Below, one piece after another: positions 1 to 8,792 of a stretch of 64,000 nt of DNA. Origin of the DNA: an uncultured Bacteroidia bacterium (lineage in GTDB: Bacteria; Bacteroidota; Bacteroidia; Bacteroidales; UBA932). The first letter of the stretch is position 1; each line of letters starts with the position of its first letter. The position numbers and the translations under genes were made by a program. Under the pieces are notes generated by a model. That model did no database searches and had not been told where the DNA came from. It worked only from the letters and a program-made list of their open reading frames with translations. Location: NCBI GenBank assembly GCA_902784965.1, contig CACZWU010000018.1:1-64000 (forward strand). The letters run 5' to 3'.

Positions 1-38
1 GGTTGCCCTTGATTTTATCAGTACTGACTTTCGTCAGA

Positions 39-905
39 TTAGAATCGATAACCGATTGTGAGTGAAGGGAATGCGAATGCACGGAGGTTGTGGTTCGTCG
101 TGTAGTACGGGTCCTGACCGGCCACCTGCAGGTGAAGCAGAGTGTACTGGTAGCAAACCGGAGCCACTTCGATACCCAGCGAGAGTCCTTCGAACACGGC
201 GAATTCAACACCGAAGTTGATACCGCCACCGAAGCCGAGGGCCTGGCCGGCACGGGGAACGCGATACAGATCGAGTTCTTCGAATGCCATGTCGGGATAG
301 CCTTCGTCCTTGACGACCTCACCCGTCAGGGGATCGATCTCCTTGTAGTAGTCGGTCTCAATGTACTGGCCGGTGTATGCCGGGTAGAAACTCTCAATGC
401 GTGCCATCTTGAACTGGCCGAACACGCCGACGTACGGGAAGATGCGCTCGTTGCGCGTGTTGAAGTAGTACTCACTGCCCAGCTGCACCATCAAGCGGTT
501 GGTCACTGCGCCCAGAATGGCTTTCTGTGCGTAGATGTCGCCCGGGTTCACCGTAGCGCTGGCAACACTGATGTCGAGGTCGCTGAAGTTCAGGTCGCTG
601 AGCTTCGTGCTTTCACCCTCAACAAAGTTCTTGCTCGGCTGCAGGTTCAGAATGTAGGCGCCGCTCAGGTTGATGTTGATGTGGTCGGTGATGAAATACT
701 TCGTTCCCATACTGAACGCCACGTTCGTGAAGTTCAGGCTACCGGTGTTCAACAGGTAGAGCTGCAGGTCGCCGCTCAGGTAGTCGTTGCCGAGGCCCTT
801 GTTCACGTCCGTGCCGATCGTCGTGATGCCCAGCTGGTTGCTCAATGCTTCGCTCGGAATGTCCAGGCCGAGGCCCGTAGCGGTGCCGTCTTCATCGGGA
901 AGCAT
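39..905 (-). CDS. Outer-membrane beta-barrel protein, N-terminus disrupted
   Basis: The 288 residues read as an outer-membrane beta-barrel: alternating aromatic/hydrophobic strands, many Gly/Tyr/Phe, and a C-terminal strand ending in GYRF with terminal Phe. The frame is open upstream to 986, reading LGQWQFNFNIGRGDFF before the first ATG at 905, so 905 is not a convincing start. In another frame an ATG at 1002 begins MLKRLSILL, a plausible signal-peptide start, but it runs into a stop after about 21 codons. The simplest reading is that part of the signal-peptide coding sequence near 970-985 is lost, shifting the frame. It lies 40 bp downstream of the coiled-coil lipoprotein gene and is probably co-transcribed with it. 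Function unknown; only the barrel class is supported. Confidence 0.6.
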   Translation of the reverse strand: MLPDEDGTATGLGLDIPSEALSNQLGITTIGTDVNKGLGNDYLSGDLQLYLLNTGSLNFTNVAFSMGTKYFITDHININLSGAYILNLQPSKNFVEGESTKLSDLNFSDLDISVASATVNPGDIYAQKAILGAVTNRLMVQLGSEYYFNTRNERIFPYVGVFGQFKMARIESFYPAYTGQYIETDYYKEIDPLTGEVVKDEGYPDMAFEELDLYRVPRAGQALGFGGGINFGVEFAVFEGLSLGIEVAPVCYQYTLLHLQVAGQDPYYTTNHNLRAFAFPSLTIGYRF

Positions 906-1042
906 GTAGTAGAGTCCTCCCAGGTCGTTGAAGAAGTCACCGCGGCCGATGTTGAAGTTGAACTGCCACTGGCCTAAGAAGTATGCTTAATCTTTTCAAC
1001 ATATTGTCCGTTTTAAAAACGTTTTTTGTTGCGATAGATTAG

Positions 1043-4000
1043 TTATTTGATGTAGCTCGTTGCTGCACCGCCGTAGGTGGCAGCGTCTTCGCCGGTGATC
1101 AGGATGTAGTTCACGTCGAGGCTCTTCAGGTACTCGATGATGCGGTTGAGGTTCTCCTTAGCGTAAGCAAGGGCTTTCTCAAGGGCGGCGAGACGGTGCT
1201 GCTCGATAGCGAGGTCAGCCTCAGCGTCAGCAATCTCGATGTCGATCAGAGGAATTTCGTTGTAGAAATCAGCGATCTTCTTGGCGTTGCTGTCGATGAT
1301 ACCATCGTAGTAGTTGTAGATAAATTCCATGAGATCAGCCAGGTTGTCGAGCTGATACTGGACATCGTCGAGAACATCCTGGAAGTCAGCATAGTCGTCT
1401 TCGACATAGCCGGCAGCCTTGGCAGCCTTGGCATAAGCCACGTTCATGGCATCCCAAGCGGTCTCGGATTTAGCCTTCGTATCGTTGAGGAACTTCAGCT
1501 GAGCCTGCCACTCAAGGAGTTTCTCGGGCAGACCCGGGAAGTACTTGTCAGCAAGTTCTTTCTGCTTGCCACCGAGGACGAAGCCATCGACATCCTTGTC
1601 GTCAGCCCACTTGCCATCGAAGTCACCGAAGATATCGGTACCAGCAAGGTTGAACCAGAAGTCGTAGCCATCGAAGAAGTCTTCAGCGTCACTATAGTTG
1701 TCGCACTTGACAATCTGATAGCCGTCTTTGGCCTTGCCACCGACGAATTTCTCGAGTTCGGCAACATAAGCGTCGTAAGCGGCTTTCTTCTTGTCGTAAG
1801 CAGCCTTATCAGCTTCGTAGACCTTCTTCACGAGTTCAGCGTCAGCTTCAGCGACATCGCCGAAGGTTTCTTCAACCTCGTCAATCCAGTCGGCGATCTC
1901 TTCGAGAGAAGTGGAGAACGGAAGCAGGGACTTCAGATACACATCCACAGCCTTGGCATAGTTATAGAAGTCGGTGTGACCACCGAAGTCCGTGGTGTTC
2001 GGGCCGAAGAAGGTGAAGGCGTTATTGCCGACGAAGCCACTGTTATCGAAAATAGTACCCTTGGTATCTTTGAGCGTGTTGGCGTCGACAGAACCGAGGA
2101 CGATACCCATAGCGTTGGTGAAGATAATGTTCGCACCGTCGAAAGCGACGAGCCAGTAAGGCTCCCAGAAGGTATCGAGGGTGTAACCCACCTTCTTCGC
2201 AGTAGTCGGGGTCGTGACGGCCTTTTCAGCGGCGGTCAGATCGGCCTTCTTGCCGGAAGTGAAGTAAGTGTCATACTGAGCGTCAGCAACGTCCTTGGCG
2301 ACATTGTCGGCCCAGAAGCGGTTGTACACGTTGATGTAACGGGCAACAGCCGCTTTCACCTGCTTCTCAGCAGTAGTAATCGCCTTGGATTCATACTTCT
2401 CAGTCTTACCAGCAAGCGAGATGTAAGCAGGCGTGTCGCCAGATTTGGCGTGATACTCATAAGTCTCGTAGAGGGCTTTGTAGCCATCCTTGTTGATGTT
2501 GTCAGCAATGATGGTAGCCCATGCATCAGACGTAGAAGGGTTATTCTTCACGATACCAGCAAGCGTCGGGTTCAGCAGCTGGTTGGCAATGTTGGCAATG
2601 CCAGACTGAGCCATACGCGTTGCGCTCTTCGGGAAGAATTTCGTCGTCTCATCACCATCTTTGTCACCGTCGTAGCGACCCTTTGCGAGAGCATCGTAGG
2701 TCAGAGCAGTAAACTTCACGGAGTCGAGAACCGGCTTCTTGTCAACACCCCAACTCGTTGCAAACACAAAGTAGGTGCTGTCGTGAGCCTGTTTCTTAGG
2801 ATCGAACTTATAATCGAGATACTCCTCACGAGCCTGAGCGAAGGCAACGAAAGCGTTGATGATACGGACGGAGTCGTTCTTGGAGAGCGTGGTGGTATTC
2901 ACACTGCTGAAAGCAGTCATGAGGGCATCAACAGCAGTAGCCATATTGGCGGCACCTTCCTTGTCGGCCTCAACAGCTTCGGCGTAAGCCTTGAGAGCGT
3001 CGATGTACGGCTGATATTTCGGCAGACCAGCTTTCAGGGTGTCGAGGTCGCTCTGCCACAGTTTCTCAGCAGCTTCCATAGCCTTCTCGGCTTCTTCGGG
3101 ATCGGTGGCTTCTTCGTCCACGATGACCTTGTCACGCAGCAGGGCGGCGAAAGCACCATACAGACCGTAGTCAGCAACGAGTTTCTGCTTGTTGCCGTCT
3201 TTGTCCTTGTAGTTGTAGACCTGCGTATCAACATCACCGTATTCGTCACCCAAGATGAAGGCCTTCATGGCCTGGCTGGCGTTGATGGTGATCTCGCCGC
3301 CGATGGTCATCACGGGGTTCCCGGAAACCGGCTCTTTGACGGTCGTGTACTTGTCGAGGAGGGCGGCCAGTTTGAGGTAGGCAGCCGTGCCTTTCATCTC
3401 GAGAGCGGGGAGTTTAATAGGATCGGTCGAGGCCTCACCAACCTTCTCACCAGCCTTGTATTCCTTGCCGTCCACCTTCACGGTGTTCTTCGGAGTGTAA
3501 GAGGTCTGGCCTTCGGTGTAAGCCGGAGCTTTGCCAGGATCGGCAACTGCCGGGTGGTCATATTCCCACTGAGCGACTTCTTTGTTGTAAGCTTCCCAGC
3601 CGTCATAGATATACTGAACGTAGTAAGCGGTCACTTCCTCTGCGAGTTCGTGCTTGTCGTATTCAGCCTGGTCGCCGATACCTTTGATCGTAGCAAGCGT
3701 GGTTTCCCATTCTTCAAGATCAGCGATGGCCTCTTCCGGCGTATCAGGAATAGATTCGTAGATGGCTTTGTACATCTCGGCCAGCGGGGTAGCGCGGTCG
3801 ATTTCACGCTGCCAGAGGGTCACCTTGTACTGATAGGAGTGAGTCTCGGGATCCCATTCCTTGTTGGTCTGGGTCTTTTTGATCCATTTCAGGGTGTCCA
3901 CTCTGTGCTGAGCTTTCATCACTTCCACTTTCTGTTTCTGGACAGCTTCGAAAGCGATTTCGTATGCAGCGGCTGCATAGAGGACAGCTTCTTTCTCAGC

Positions 4001-4480
4001 GTCGGTCAGAGACTGGGCGGCGAGAGCGATGTTGCGCAGGGTGACGCGGAGATCCTCCTGAGCCAGGGCGAGGGCCTCAGCGGCCTCGGTCATGGCGATC
4101 TCGTGCTCGGCACGGAGTTCTTCCATCTGCATCTCGAGTTCTTCGATACGGGCTGCACGCTCTGCTTCGTTGTACTCAACTTCACCTGCGAAATCGAGGT
4201 TCACGAGAGCCTGATATTCGTTCAGCAGTTCCTGCATCTCGACCTCAGCGAGAACGCGGGCCGTTTCAGCATCTGTGTAACGAGCTTCAGCCTGCTTGAG
4301 GGCGGCTTCTGCTCTGCGGAATTCTGCGTCAGCTGCACGCAGATCCTTCAGTGCGCGGATGTATTCAGCCTTGGCGAAGCGCAGATCCTGGACTCCCAGG
4401 GGCTCCACCTGCTCAATACAAGAAGTGAACAGACTGCCGGCAGCAATCATAATCACCAGTGAATAAATAATCTTTTTCAT
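1043..4480 (-). CDS. Large coiled-coil lipoprotein, 1145 aa
   Basis: The N-terminus is a lipoprotein signal peptide with lipobox LFTSC (Cys at about residue 20), so the mature protein should be anchored in the envelope. Residues about 35-200 are an Ala/Glu/Arg/Lys-rich heptad-like coiled coil, and a second helical, charged stretch runs from about 1010 to 1120. Between them lies a long acidic region rich in Lys, Asp, Ala and Tyr with no motif I recognise. There is no catalytic signature. The gene has its own consensus promoter about 70 nt upstream, and the beta-barrel gene follows at 40 bp. It may be a cell-surface or periplasm-spanning structural protein, but that is inference. Confidence 0.75.
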   Translation of the reverse strand: MKKIIYSLVIMIAAGSLFTSCIEQVEPLGVQDLRFAKAEYIRALKDLRAADAEFRRAEAALKQAEARYTDAETARVLAEVEMQELLNEYQALVNLDFAGEVEYNEAERAARIEELEMQMEELRAEHEIAMTEAAEALALAQEDLRVTLRNIALAAQSLTDAEKEAVLYAAAAYEIAFEAVQKQKVEVMKAQHRVDTLKWIKKTQTNKEWDPETHSYQYKVTLWQREIDRATPLAEMYKAIYESIPDTPEEAIADLEEWETTLATIKGIGDQAEYDKHELAEEVTAYYVQYIYDGWEAYNKEVAQWEYDHPAVADPGKAPAYTEGQTSYTPKNTVKVDGKEYKAGEKVGEASTDPIKLPALEMKGTAAYLKLAALLDKYTTVKEPVSGNPVMTIGGEITINASQAMKAFILGDEYGDVDTQVYNYKDKDGNKQKLVADYGLYGAFAALLRDKVIVDEEATDPEEAEKAMEAAEKLWQSDLDTLKAGLPKYQPYIDALKAYAEAVEADKEGAANMATAVDALMTAFSSVNTTTLSKNDSVRIINAFVAFAQAREEYLDYKFDPKKQAHDSTYFVFATSWGVDKKPVLDSVKFTALTYDALAKGRYDGDKDGDETTKFFPKSATRMAQSGIANIANQLLNPTLAGIVKNNPSTSDAWATIIADNINKDGYKALYETYEYHAKSGDTPAYISLAGKTEKYESKAITTAEKQVKAAVARYINVYNRFWADNVAKDVADAQYDTYFTSGKKADLTAAEKAVTTPTTAKKVGYTLDTFWEPYWLVAFDGANIIFTNAMGIVLGSVDANTLKDTKGTIFDNSGFVGNNAFTFFGPNTTDFGGHTDFYNYAKAVDVYLKSLLPFSTSLEEIADWIDEVEETFGDVAEADAELVKKVYEADKAAYDKKKAAYDAYVAELEKFVGGKAKDGYQIVKCDNYSDAEDFFDGYDFWFNLAGTDIFGDFDGKWADDKDVDGFVLGGKQKELADKYFPGLPEKLLEWQAQLKFLNDTKAKSETAWDAMNVAYAKAAKAAGYVEDDYADFQDVLDDVQYQLDNLADLMEFIYNYYDGIIDSNAKKIADFYNEIPLIDIEIADAEADLAIEQHRLAALEKALAYAKENLNRIIEYLKSLDVNYILITGEDAATYGGAATSYIK

Positions 4481-4550
4481 AAAAAAATTTGTTAAGTGTG
4501 TTTATTATTTATTGGTTAAACATTAAAAATTTGCACACAGTTTATCGCCT

Positions 4551-4582
4551 CAAAATTAGACATAATATTTTGATTGTCCAAA
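4551..4582 (-). promoter_or_regulatory. Bacteroidota-type promoter for the coiled-coil lipoprotein gene
   Basis: On the minus strand TTTG, 20 bp, then TAATTTTG matches the Bacteroidota -33/-7 consensus (TTTG-N19-21-TAnnTTTG) exactly. The predicted leader is about 70 nt before the ATG at 4480. Confidence 0.7.
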
Positions 4583-4619
4583 TTTTTGAGTGATTTTTCA
4601 ACCGATTGTTGAAAAAATG

Positions 4620-6677
4620 TTAAAAAAATCGGGCTCTGTTGTCTTTAATCTCTGCTTCATTGGTAATTACATCGTGTAAGATGCTCGTGTGGTAGGACGC
4701 CGAGCGGGCCTGTTGCGTGGCCGCATCGGCCTCCGTGAAGAAGTTGCCTGTCGAGCGGTTGCCCACTTCGAAGACATAGACACCTACGTTCCCCTTCACT
4801 GCCTGGAGTGTACCTTCGTCGGCCACCGATGCGGCGCCCACGAAAGCAGGGTCGTTCTGACTATACTGGGTCGAGCCGAAAGAGAGGCCCGGATAATGGC
4901 TGATGGTCGTGCCGAGCTTGTCGGCCACCTGTTCGAGCGTGGTGAGACCGGCAATGTCTGCCGTCACTTCGCTCAGCTTCTTGTCGACAGCCTTCCGGCC
5001 CAGGAGCACCGTGCGGATGTCGGGCGCGACTTCCTTGATGTCGGCGTAGCCTTCCTTGCGGGCCTTGGTTACAGCTGTAACAAAGTAGTATTTGTTGTCA
5101 ACGATCTTGAGGTCGGACACGTCGCCGGCCTTGGTCTTCTTGTCGAACACCCAATAGACGACTTCGCGCGCATTTTCGGCCGGGCCGATGCGGCGGTTCG
5201 TCTGAAGCATATTATTAATAGGTACGACCGGCAGATCCTGCTCCCGGGCGATCTTCTGGAAATTGGCATACTTGCCGTCGCAGGCGTCGGCAAATTCGAC
5301 GGCCTTCATCTGGTAGTCACGATAGGTGTCGTCGGACGGAAGAACGTTCTTCACCAGGGTTGCGATCTGGACCTTCTTGTGCGGCTTGGTCTTTTCGGGG
5401 ACATAGAGCGCGAAGATGGCCTGGTTGTTTACACTTTTCACCTTGATGACTTTCTGCTGGGCGTCGAACACCGGGTCGAAGTCCATCAGTCCGCTGGCCA
5501 TCAGCCGATCCTGGGTCAGCCAGCCCATCTTGGAGAACTGGGCGGAGTCGACTTTGCGGTTCTGCTCGGCAACGAAGGCATCAGCTTTGTCTTCGTCGCT
5601 CAGGGAGAATACCTTATAAAATACACGGGCCGAGTCGGCCATGTTGCGGACCGAAGCCACACGCATGGCAGCGTAGGCGTTGTCTTCCTCCACGATAGGG
5701 CTGACGGTGCCGACCGGCTGGTGGAAGGCCGTCTCCTGGAACTCAGGAGTGACGGCGAGCTGGTCTTCGGAGAAGTAGTAGGGGTTCCACTTGCTGTCGG
5801 AGTTGAGCGTGACGAAGGCCTTCAGGTTGTCGGCCTTGGCAAACTCCTCATACAGGGCTTCGAACTCCTCCTTGGTGTCGGCGAAGTCCTGGGCCGAAGG
5901 AACCACTTCCCACAGCACGTACTCGATGTCACGGTTGGCAGGCTGCTTGAAATCTTCCTTGTGCTCCTTGTAGAAAGCATTGATCTCGGCGTTGCTCACC
6001 GTGAGGGTGCTGTCGGTGCCGAAGGAGATGGGCGAGAACACATAGTCCACGTCGGCCGTGACGTTGCTCTCGGCCATGCTGCGGCGCTTCTCGAGTTCCG
6101 TCTGGAAATCGCTGTTCTGGATCAGGGAAGAATATTTGGTGTAGAGTTGGTTGCGATAGATGCTTTCCTCGAGGAACGACCAGTAGCGGGCCGCGTTGCC
6201 CGACTCATCGGAATCGATGGACTGTACGAAATCGACCATGGCTTCGCGGCTGAAGTTGCCGGAACGGTCGGCGAAGGTACCCTGCTGCATGAGCACGGGG
6301 GAGATGTTGCTGCCCTGAGTGAGGTCGAGCATTTCGGCTTCACCAACCGACAAACCTGCGGAAGTTGCCTTCGGAATGAAGACTTCGTTGTCGAAAATCG
6401 ACTGCCAGGCCGCTTCGCGGAGCTCGGCCTGTTCTTCTTCCGAGCTGGCGTTCTGCCCCATCATCTTGGCAATCTCTGTGTAGTTGTTGAGCTCTTCATA
6501 GAACTCGCGGTATGAAATGGACTTACCATTCATCGAGCCCACTTTATTGTCTGCTGAAAAGCGTTCGGCGGCCGACCGAAGAGTCTGAGGATCAAGGATG
6601 AACGACAGAAGAGCCAGCGCGACGAGTACTGTGATTAAAATTCCGAATTTGACGCGAATTTTCTCTAAAACCGCCAT
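4620..6677 (-). CDS. ppiD: PpiD/SurA-like periplasmic peptidyl-prolyl isomerase
   Basis: This 685-residue protein starts with one N-terminal membrane helix (about residues 10-28, ILITVLVALALLSFIL), followed by a SurA_N-type chaperone region with the segment VGSMNGKSISYREFYEELN. That arrangement is typical of PpiD-type foldases, which sit on the inner membrane facing the periplasm and assist outer-membrane proteins. The middle and C-terminal parts resemble parvulin-like rotamase domains but are divergent, so isomerase activity is not assured. The length fits Bacteroidota PpiD/SurA family members (about 700 residues). Genes for LptC and outer-membrane proteins lie upstream, consistent with an envelope-biogenesis block. 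Confidence 0.85.
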   Translation of the reverse strand: MAVLEKIRVKFGILITVLVALALLSFILDPQTLRSAAERFSADNKVGSMNGKSISYREFYEELNNYTEIAKMMGQNASSEEEQAELREAAWQSIFDNEVFIPKATSAGLSVGEAEMLDLTQGSNISPVLMQQGTFADRSGNFSREAMVDFVQSIDSDESGNAARYWSFLEESIYRNQLYTKYSSLIQNSDFQTELEKRRSMAESNVTADVDYVFSPISFGTDSTLTVSNAEINAFYKEHKEDFKQPANRDIEYVLWEVVPSAQDFADTKEEFEALYEEFAKADNLKAFVTLNSDSKWNPYYFSEDQLAVTPEFQETAFHQPVGTVSPIVEEDNAYAAMRVASVRNMADSARVFYKVFSLSDEDKADAFVAEQNRKVDSAQFSKMGWLTQDRLMASGLMDFDPVFDAQQKVIKVKSVNNQAIFALYVPEKTKPHKKVQIATLVKNVLPSDDTYRDYQMKAVEFADACDGKYANFQKIAREQDLPVVPINNMLQTNRRIGPAENAREVVYWVFDKKTKAGDVSDLKIVDNKYYFVTAVTKARKEGYADIKEVAPDIRTVLLGRKAVDKKLSEVTADIAGLTTLEQVADKLGTTISHYPGLSFGSTQYSQNDPAFVGAASVADEGTLQAVKGNVGVYVFEVGNRSTGNFFTEADAATQQARSASYHTSILHDVITNEAEIKDNRARFF

Positions 6678-6746
6678 TTTACGTTTAGTTTTTAGTTATT
6701 AATTTTTGTTTTGTCTTGCAAATCAAGCCCTTTTCGGGATGAACTG

Positions 6747-6754
6747 CAAAAGTA
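6747..6754 (-). promoter_or_regulatory. Probable -7 element upstream of ppiD
   Basis: TACTTTTG on the minus strand fits TAnnTTTG. A TTTG lies 22 bp upstream, one base beyond the usual spacing. The leader to the ATG at 6677 would be about 65 nt. Confidence 0.4.
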
Positions 6755-6817
6755 CACAAAAATCAGTTACTAGATGCAAAAAGACGGTAAAACGTTGAGT
6801 CGGAAACCGACTTTTTT

Positions 6818-7444
6818 TCACTTTTTTTGCGGACCCATCAGATTGATGCTGTCGACAAAGAAATAGTTGGAGTCGCGGTCCACGGCATAGGAGTCGAACG
6901 GACGGAGGATGACGGAGTTGCGGGCGCGCTCGTCGGAGGTCATCCCGTAGCCCTGCATCAGCCCGCTGTCGGAGGTCAGGCGCACGTAGCAGTCGGTATA
7001 GATTTTCTTCTCGGCGCGATTCCAGTAGATGGTGTCGGTCTCCATCTTCTCCCCTTTGATGTGATTGATCACCAGCACGTCGCCGAAGGCGCTCCAGGAC
7101 TCTTTGCCCTGGGTGGTGATGTGTTTGGCCTGCTGCGATACGATGGTGGTCTCGAGCTGGCCGTTTTCGGCATAGACGTCCACGTAGAAGCCGTCGGGAT
7201 AGAACTCGTAGGACTGAAGCATCGAATCGCGGGTGAATTCGAATTTCTGCATCAGCGGCGCGCGCATCCGCATCGTGGCTTCGCCGTTTTCCGACTGCAG
7301 GACGCTCAGGTCGTGGACTTCCTGGCGGGGCACCTCTTCGAAATTGAAAGTTTCGGGTGCCGGCTTGCCACAGGCATAGAGCAGGATGGCCACCGCAATT
7401 GCGGCGGCCATCGTGCTATAGGAACTATGAAATATCCGTTTCAA
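6818..7444 (-). CDS. lptC: LptC-like LPS export protein
   Basis: The 208-residue protein has an N-terminal hydrophobic segment ending in LLYACGKP, which is a possible lipobox or a membrane anchor. It continues as an OstA/LptC-type beta-jellyroll: repeated short beta strands with the segments AKHITTQGKESWSAFGDVLVIN and ETDTIYWNRAEKKIYTDCYVRL. LptC accepts lipopolysaccharide from LptBFG at the inner membrane and passes it to LptA. The gene starts directly at the stop of the TPR gene (no gap), so the two are likely translated together. The family assignment is by overall motif pattern and length, which fit Bacteroidota LptC. Confidence 0.8.
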   Translation of the reverse strand: MKRIFHSSYSTMAAAIAVAILLYACGKPAPETFNFEEVPRQEVHDLSVLQSENGEATMRMRAPLMQKFEFTRDSMLQSYEFYPDGFYVDVYAENGQLETTIVSQQAKHITTQGKESWSAFGDVLVINHIKGEKMETDTIYWNRAEKKIYTDCYVRLTSDSGLMQGYGMTSDERARNSVILRPFDSYAVDRDSNYFFVDSINLMGPQKK

Positions 7445-8758
7445 TTATTTGATGGTACGGACGGTGGTGCGCTCGCTCATGCCACCGCAGCTGACGGTGT
7501 AGGCGCTGCCGTCGGTGATGTCGAGGAAGAAGGCGTCTTCCGTCTTCGGGAAGTAGCGGCGGTACTGCGCTGCCAGCGAGTTGGCGTCGTCGGCCACCGA
7601 AGGATCGGCGGCGGCGGCACGCTGCAGGTAGTCGACGGCCACCCAGAAGTTGGCGCGGCTGTTCACCTCATCGCCACCGCATTTCTGGCCGCCCCAGATG
7701 GTACCGATCAGCAGGTAGGCCTTGCCTTTGTACGACTCGTCGATATCGACGGCTTCCTTGGCCTTGGCCACGGCCTGGGCCGACTTGCCGCATTTCTTGA
7801 AGTAGTAGGTAGCCAACTCGAAGGTGTATTCGGCGCGGGTCGCCACGTCGTCGGGATTGAGCAGGCTGATGGCGCGCTCCAGGCTCTCGGCTGCCTTGGT
7901 GTTCTCGTCGCGCGAGGAGTAGAGGCGGTAGAGGCCGTAGACGGAGCTGGCCGTCGGGTTGATCTCGTTGAGCGCTACAATGCTCTTGAGGAAGAGGTCG
8001 GTGTTCATGCACTCGCTCTTGGTGAGCATCTTCACCATGTTGGTGAGCAGGGCTTCATCGTTCGGGTTGGCTTCGAAACGCGGGGTGTAGAGGGCCACCA
8101 GGTTGTCGCAGGAGGCTACGCCGCTGTCGATGAGAATGGTTTCCACGTCGCGTTTGGCATCGCGGTATTTCGGGTCGTTGCTCGAATCGATCTTCTCGTC
8201 GAGGTAGCCGGAGATCGTAGTGTAGTTGTTCATCACGTCTTCGGCGCTCAGTTTCTCGTTGCGGTACATCTCCACGCACGACTGCATCTGCTTGACAAAC
8301 ACGGCCGGGCTGGCTTCCGACTTGATGTTGTTGAGAATCTCGGTGAGCAGCTTGTACTGGGTCTCATAGTCGGCGCCGTAGTAGTTGATGATGTCGATGG
8401 CCTTGTTGTCCTGGCTCTTGACAGCATATTTGGGGAAGTACTGCGCACGCACGTCGTTGAGCATCAGCAGGGTGTCGACCAACTCCTTGTAACGGGCGGG
8501 ATCTTTCTTGTACTGGGCGATCTCGTAGCGGATGATGGCCTGGCCGTTGATGATCATGTTCTGGCTCGCCGTGGGCGGGCAGAGCGAAAAGGCCTGGCGC
8601 CAGAACGGAGCCGCCTCTGCCAGGTTCTTTTGCTTGTAGAGCTCCTGATAGTAGGACAGATACTTCGTGCACTCGGCGCTGTCTTTTCCGAATCGTCCCT
8701 GGGAGAAGGCAGGTACTGCGAGCACCAGGGTCAGGAGAATGAGGGCTAACTTTTTCAT
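7445..8758 (-). CDS. Secreted tetratricopeptide-repeat protein
   Basis: A clear signal peptide (MKKLALILLTLVLAVPAFSQ, cleavage after the Ala/Ser-Gln region) is followed by helix-rich sequence with TPR-like 34-residue periodicity. An example is KNLAEAAPFWRQAFSLCPP near residue 40, and there are further helical pairs through residues 230-400. TPR proteins act as protein-protein scaffolds. The location between an outer-membrane protein gene and lptC suggests a role in envelope assembly, which is inference. A TAAATTTG sequence at 8779-8786 (minus strand) could be a -7 element, but the previous gene of the block ends only 34 bp upstream. Confidence 0.8.
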   Translation of the reverse strand: MKKLALILLTLVLAVPAFSQGRFGKDSAECTKYLSYYQELYKQKNLAEAAPFWRQAFSLCPPTASQNMIINGQAIIRYEIAQYKKDPARYKELVDTLLMLNDVRAQYFPKYAVKSQDNKAIDIINYYGADYETQYKLLTEILNNIKSEASPAVFVKQMQSCVEMYRNEKLSAEDVMNNYTTISGYLDEKIDSSNDPKYRDAKRDVETILIDSGVASCDNLVALYTPRFEANPNDEALLTNMVKMLTKSECMNTDLFLKSIVALNEINPTASSVYGLYRLYSSRDENTKAAESLERAISLLNPDDVATRAEYTFELATYYFKKCGKSAQAVAKAKEAVDIDESYKGKAYLLIGTIWGGQKCGGDEVNSRANFWVAVDYLQRAAAADPSVADDANSLAAQYRRYFPKTEDAFFLDITDGSAYTVSCGGMSERTTVRTIK

Positions 8759-8792
8759 ATCTTTCGCTAGTTGGTTGGCAAATTTAGTAAAA

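Noticed and set aside
90..977. Long plus-strand ORFs opposite the minus-strand genes (for example 90-977, 1196-4462, 4689-6515)
   Set aside because: They mirror the codon pattern of the real genes, show no domain, and the opposite frames have signal peptides, motifs and promoters.
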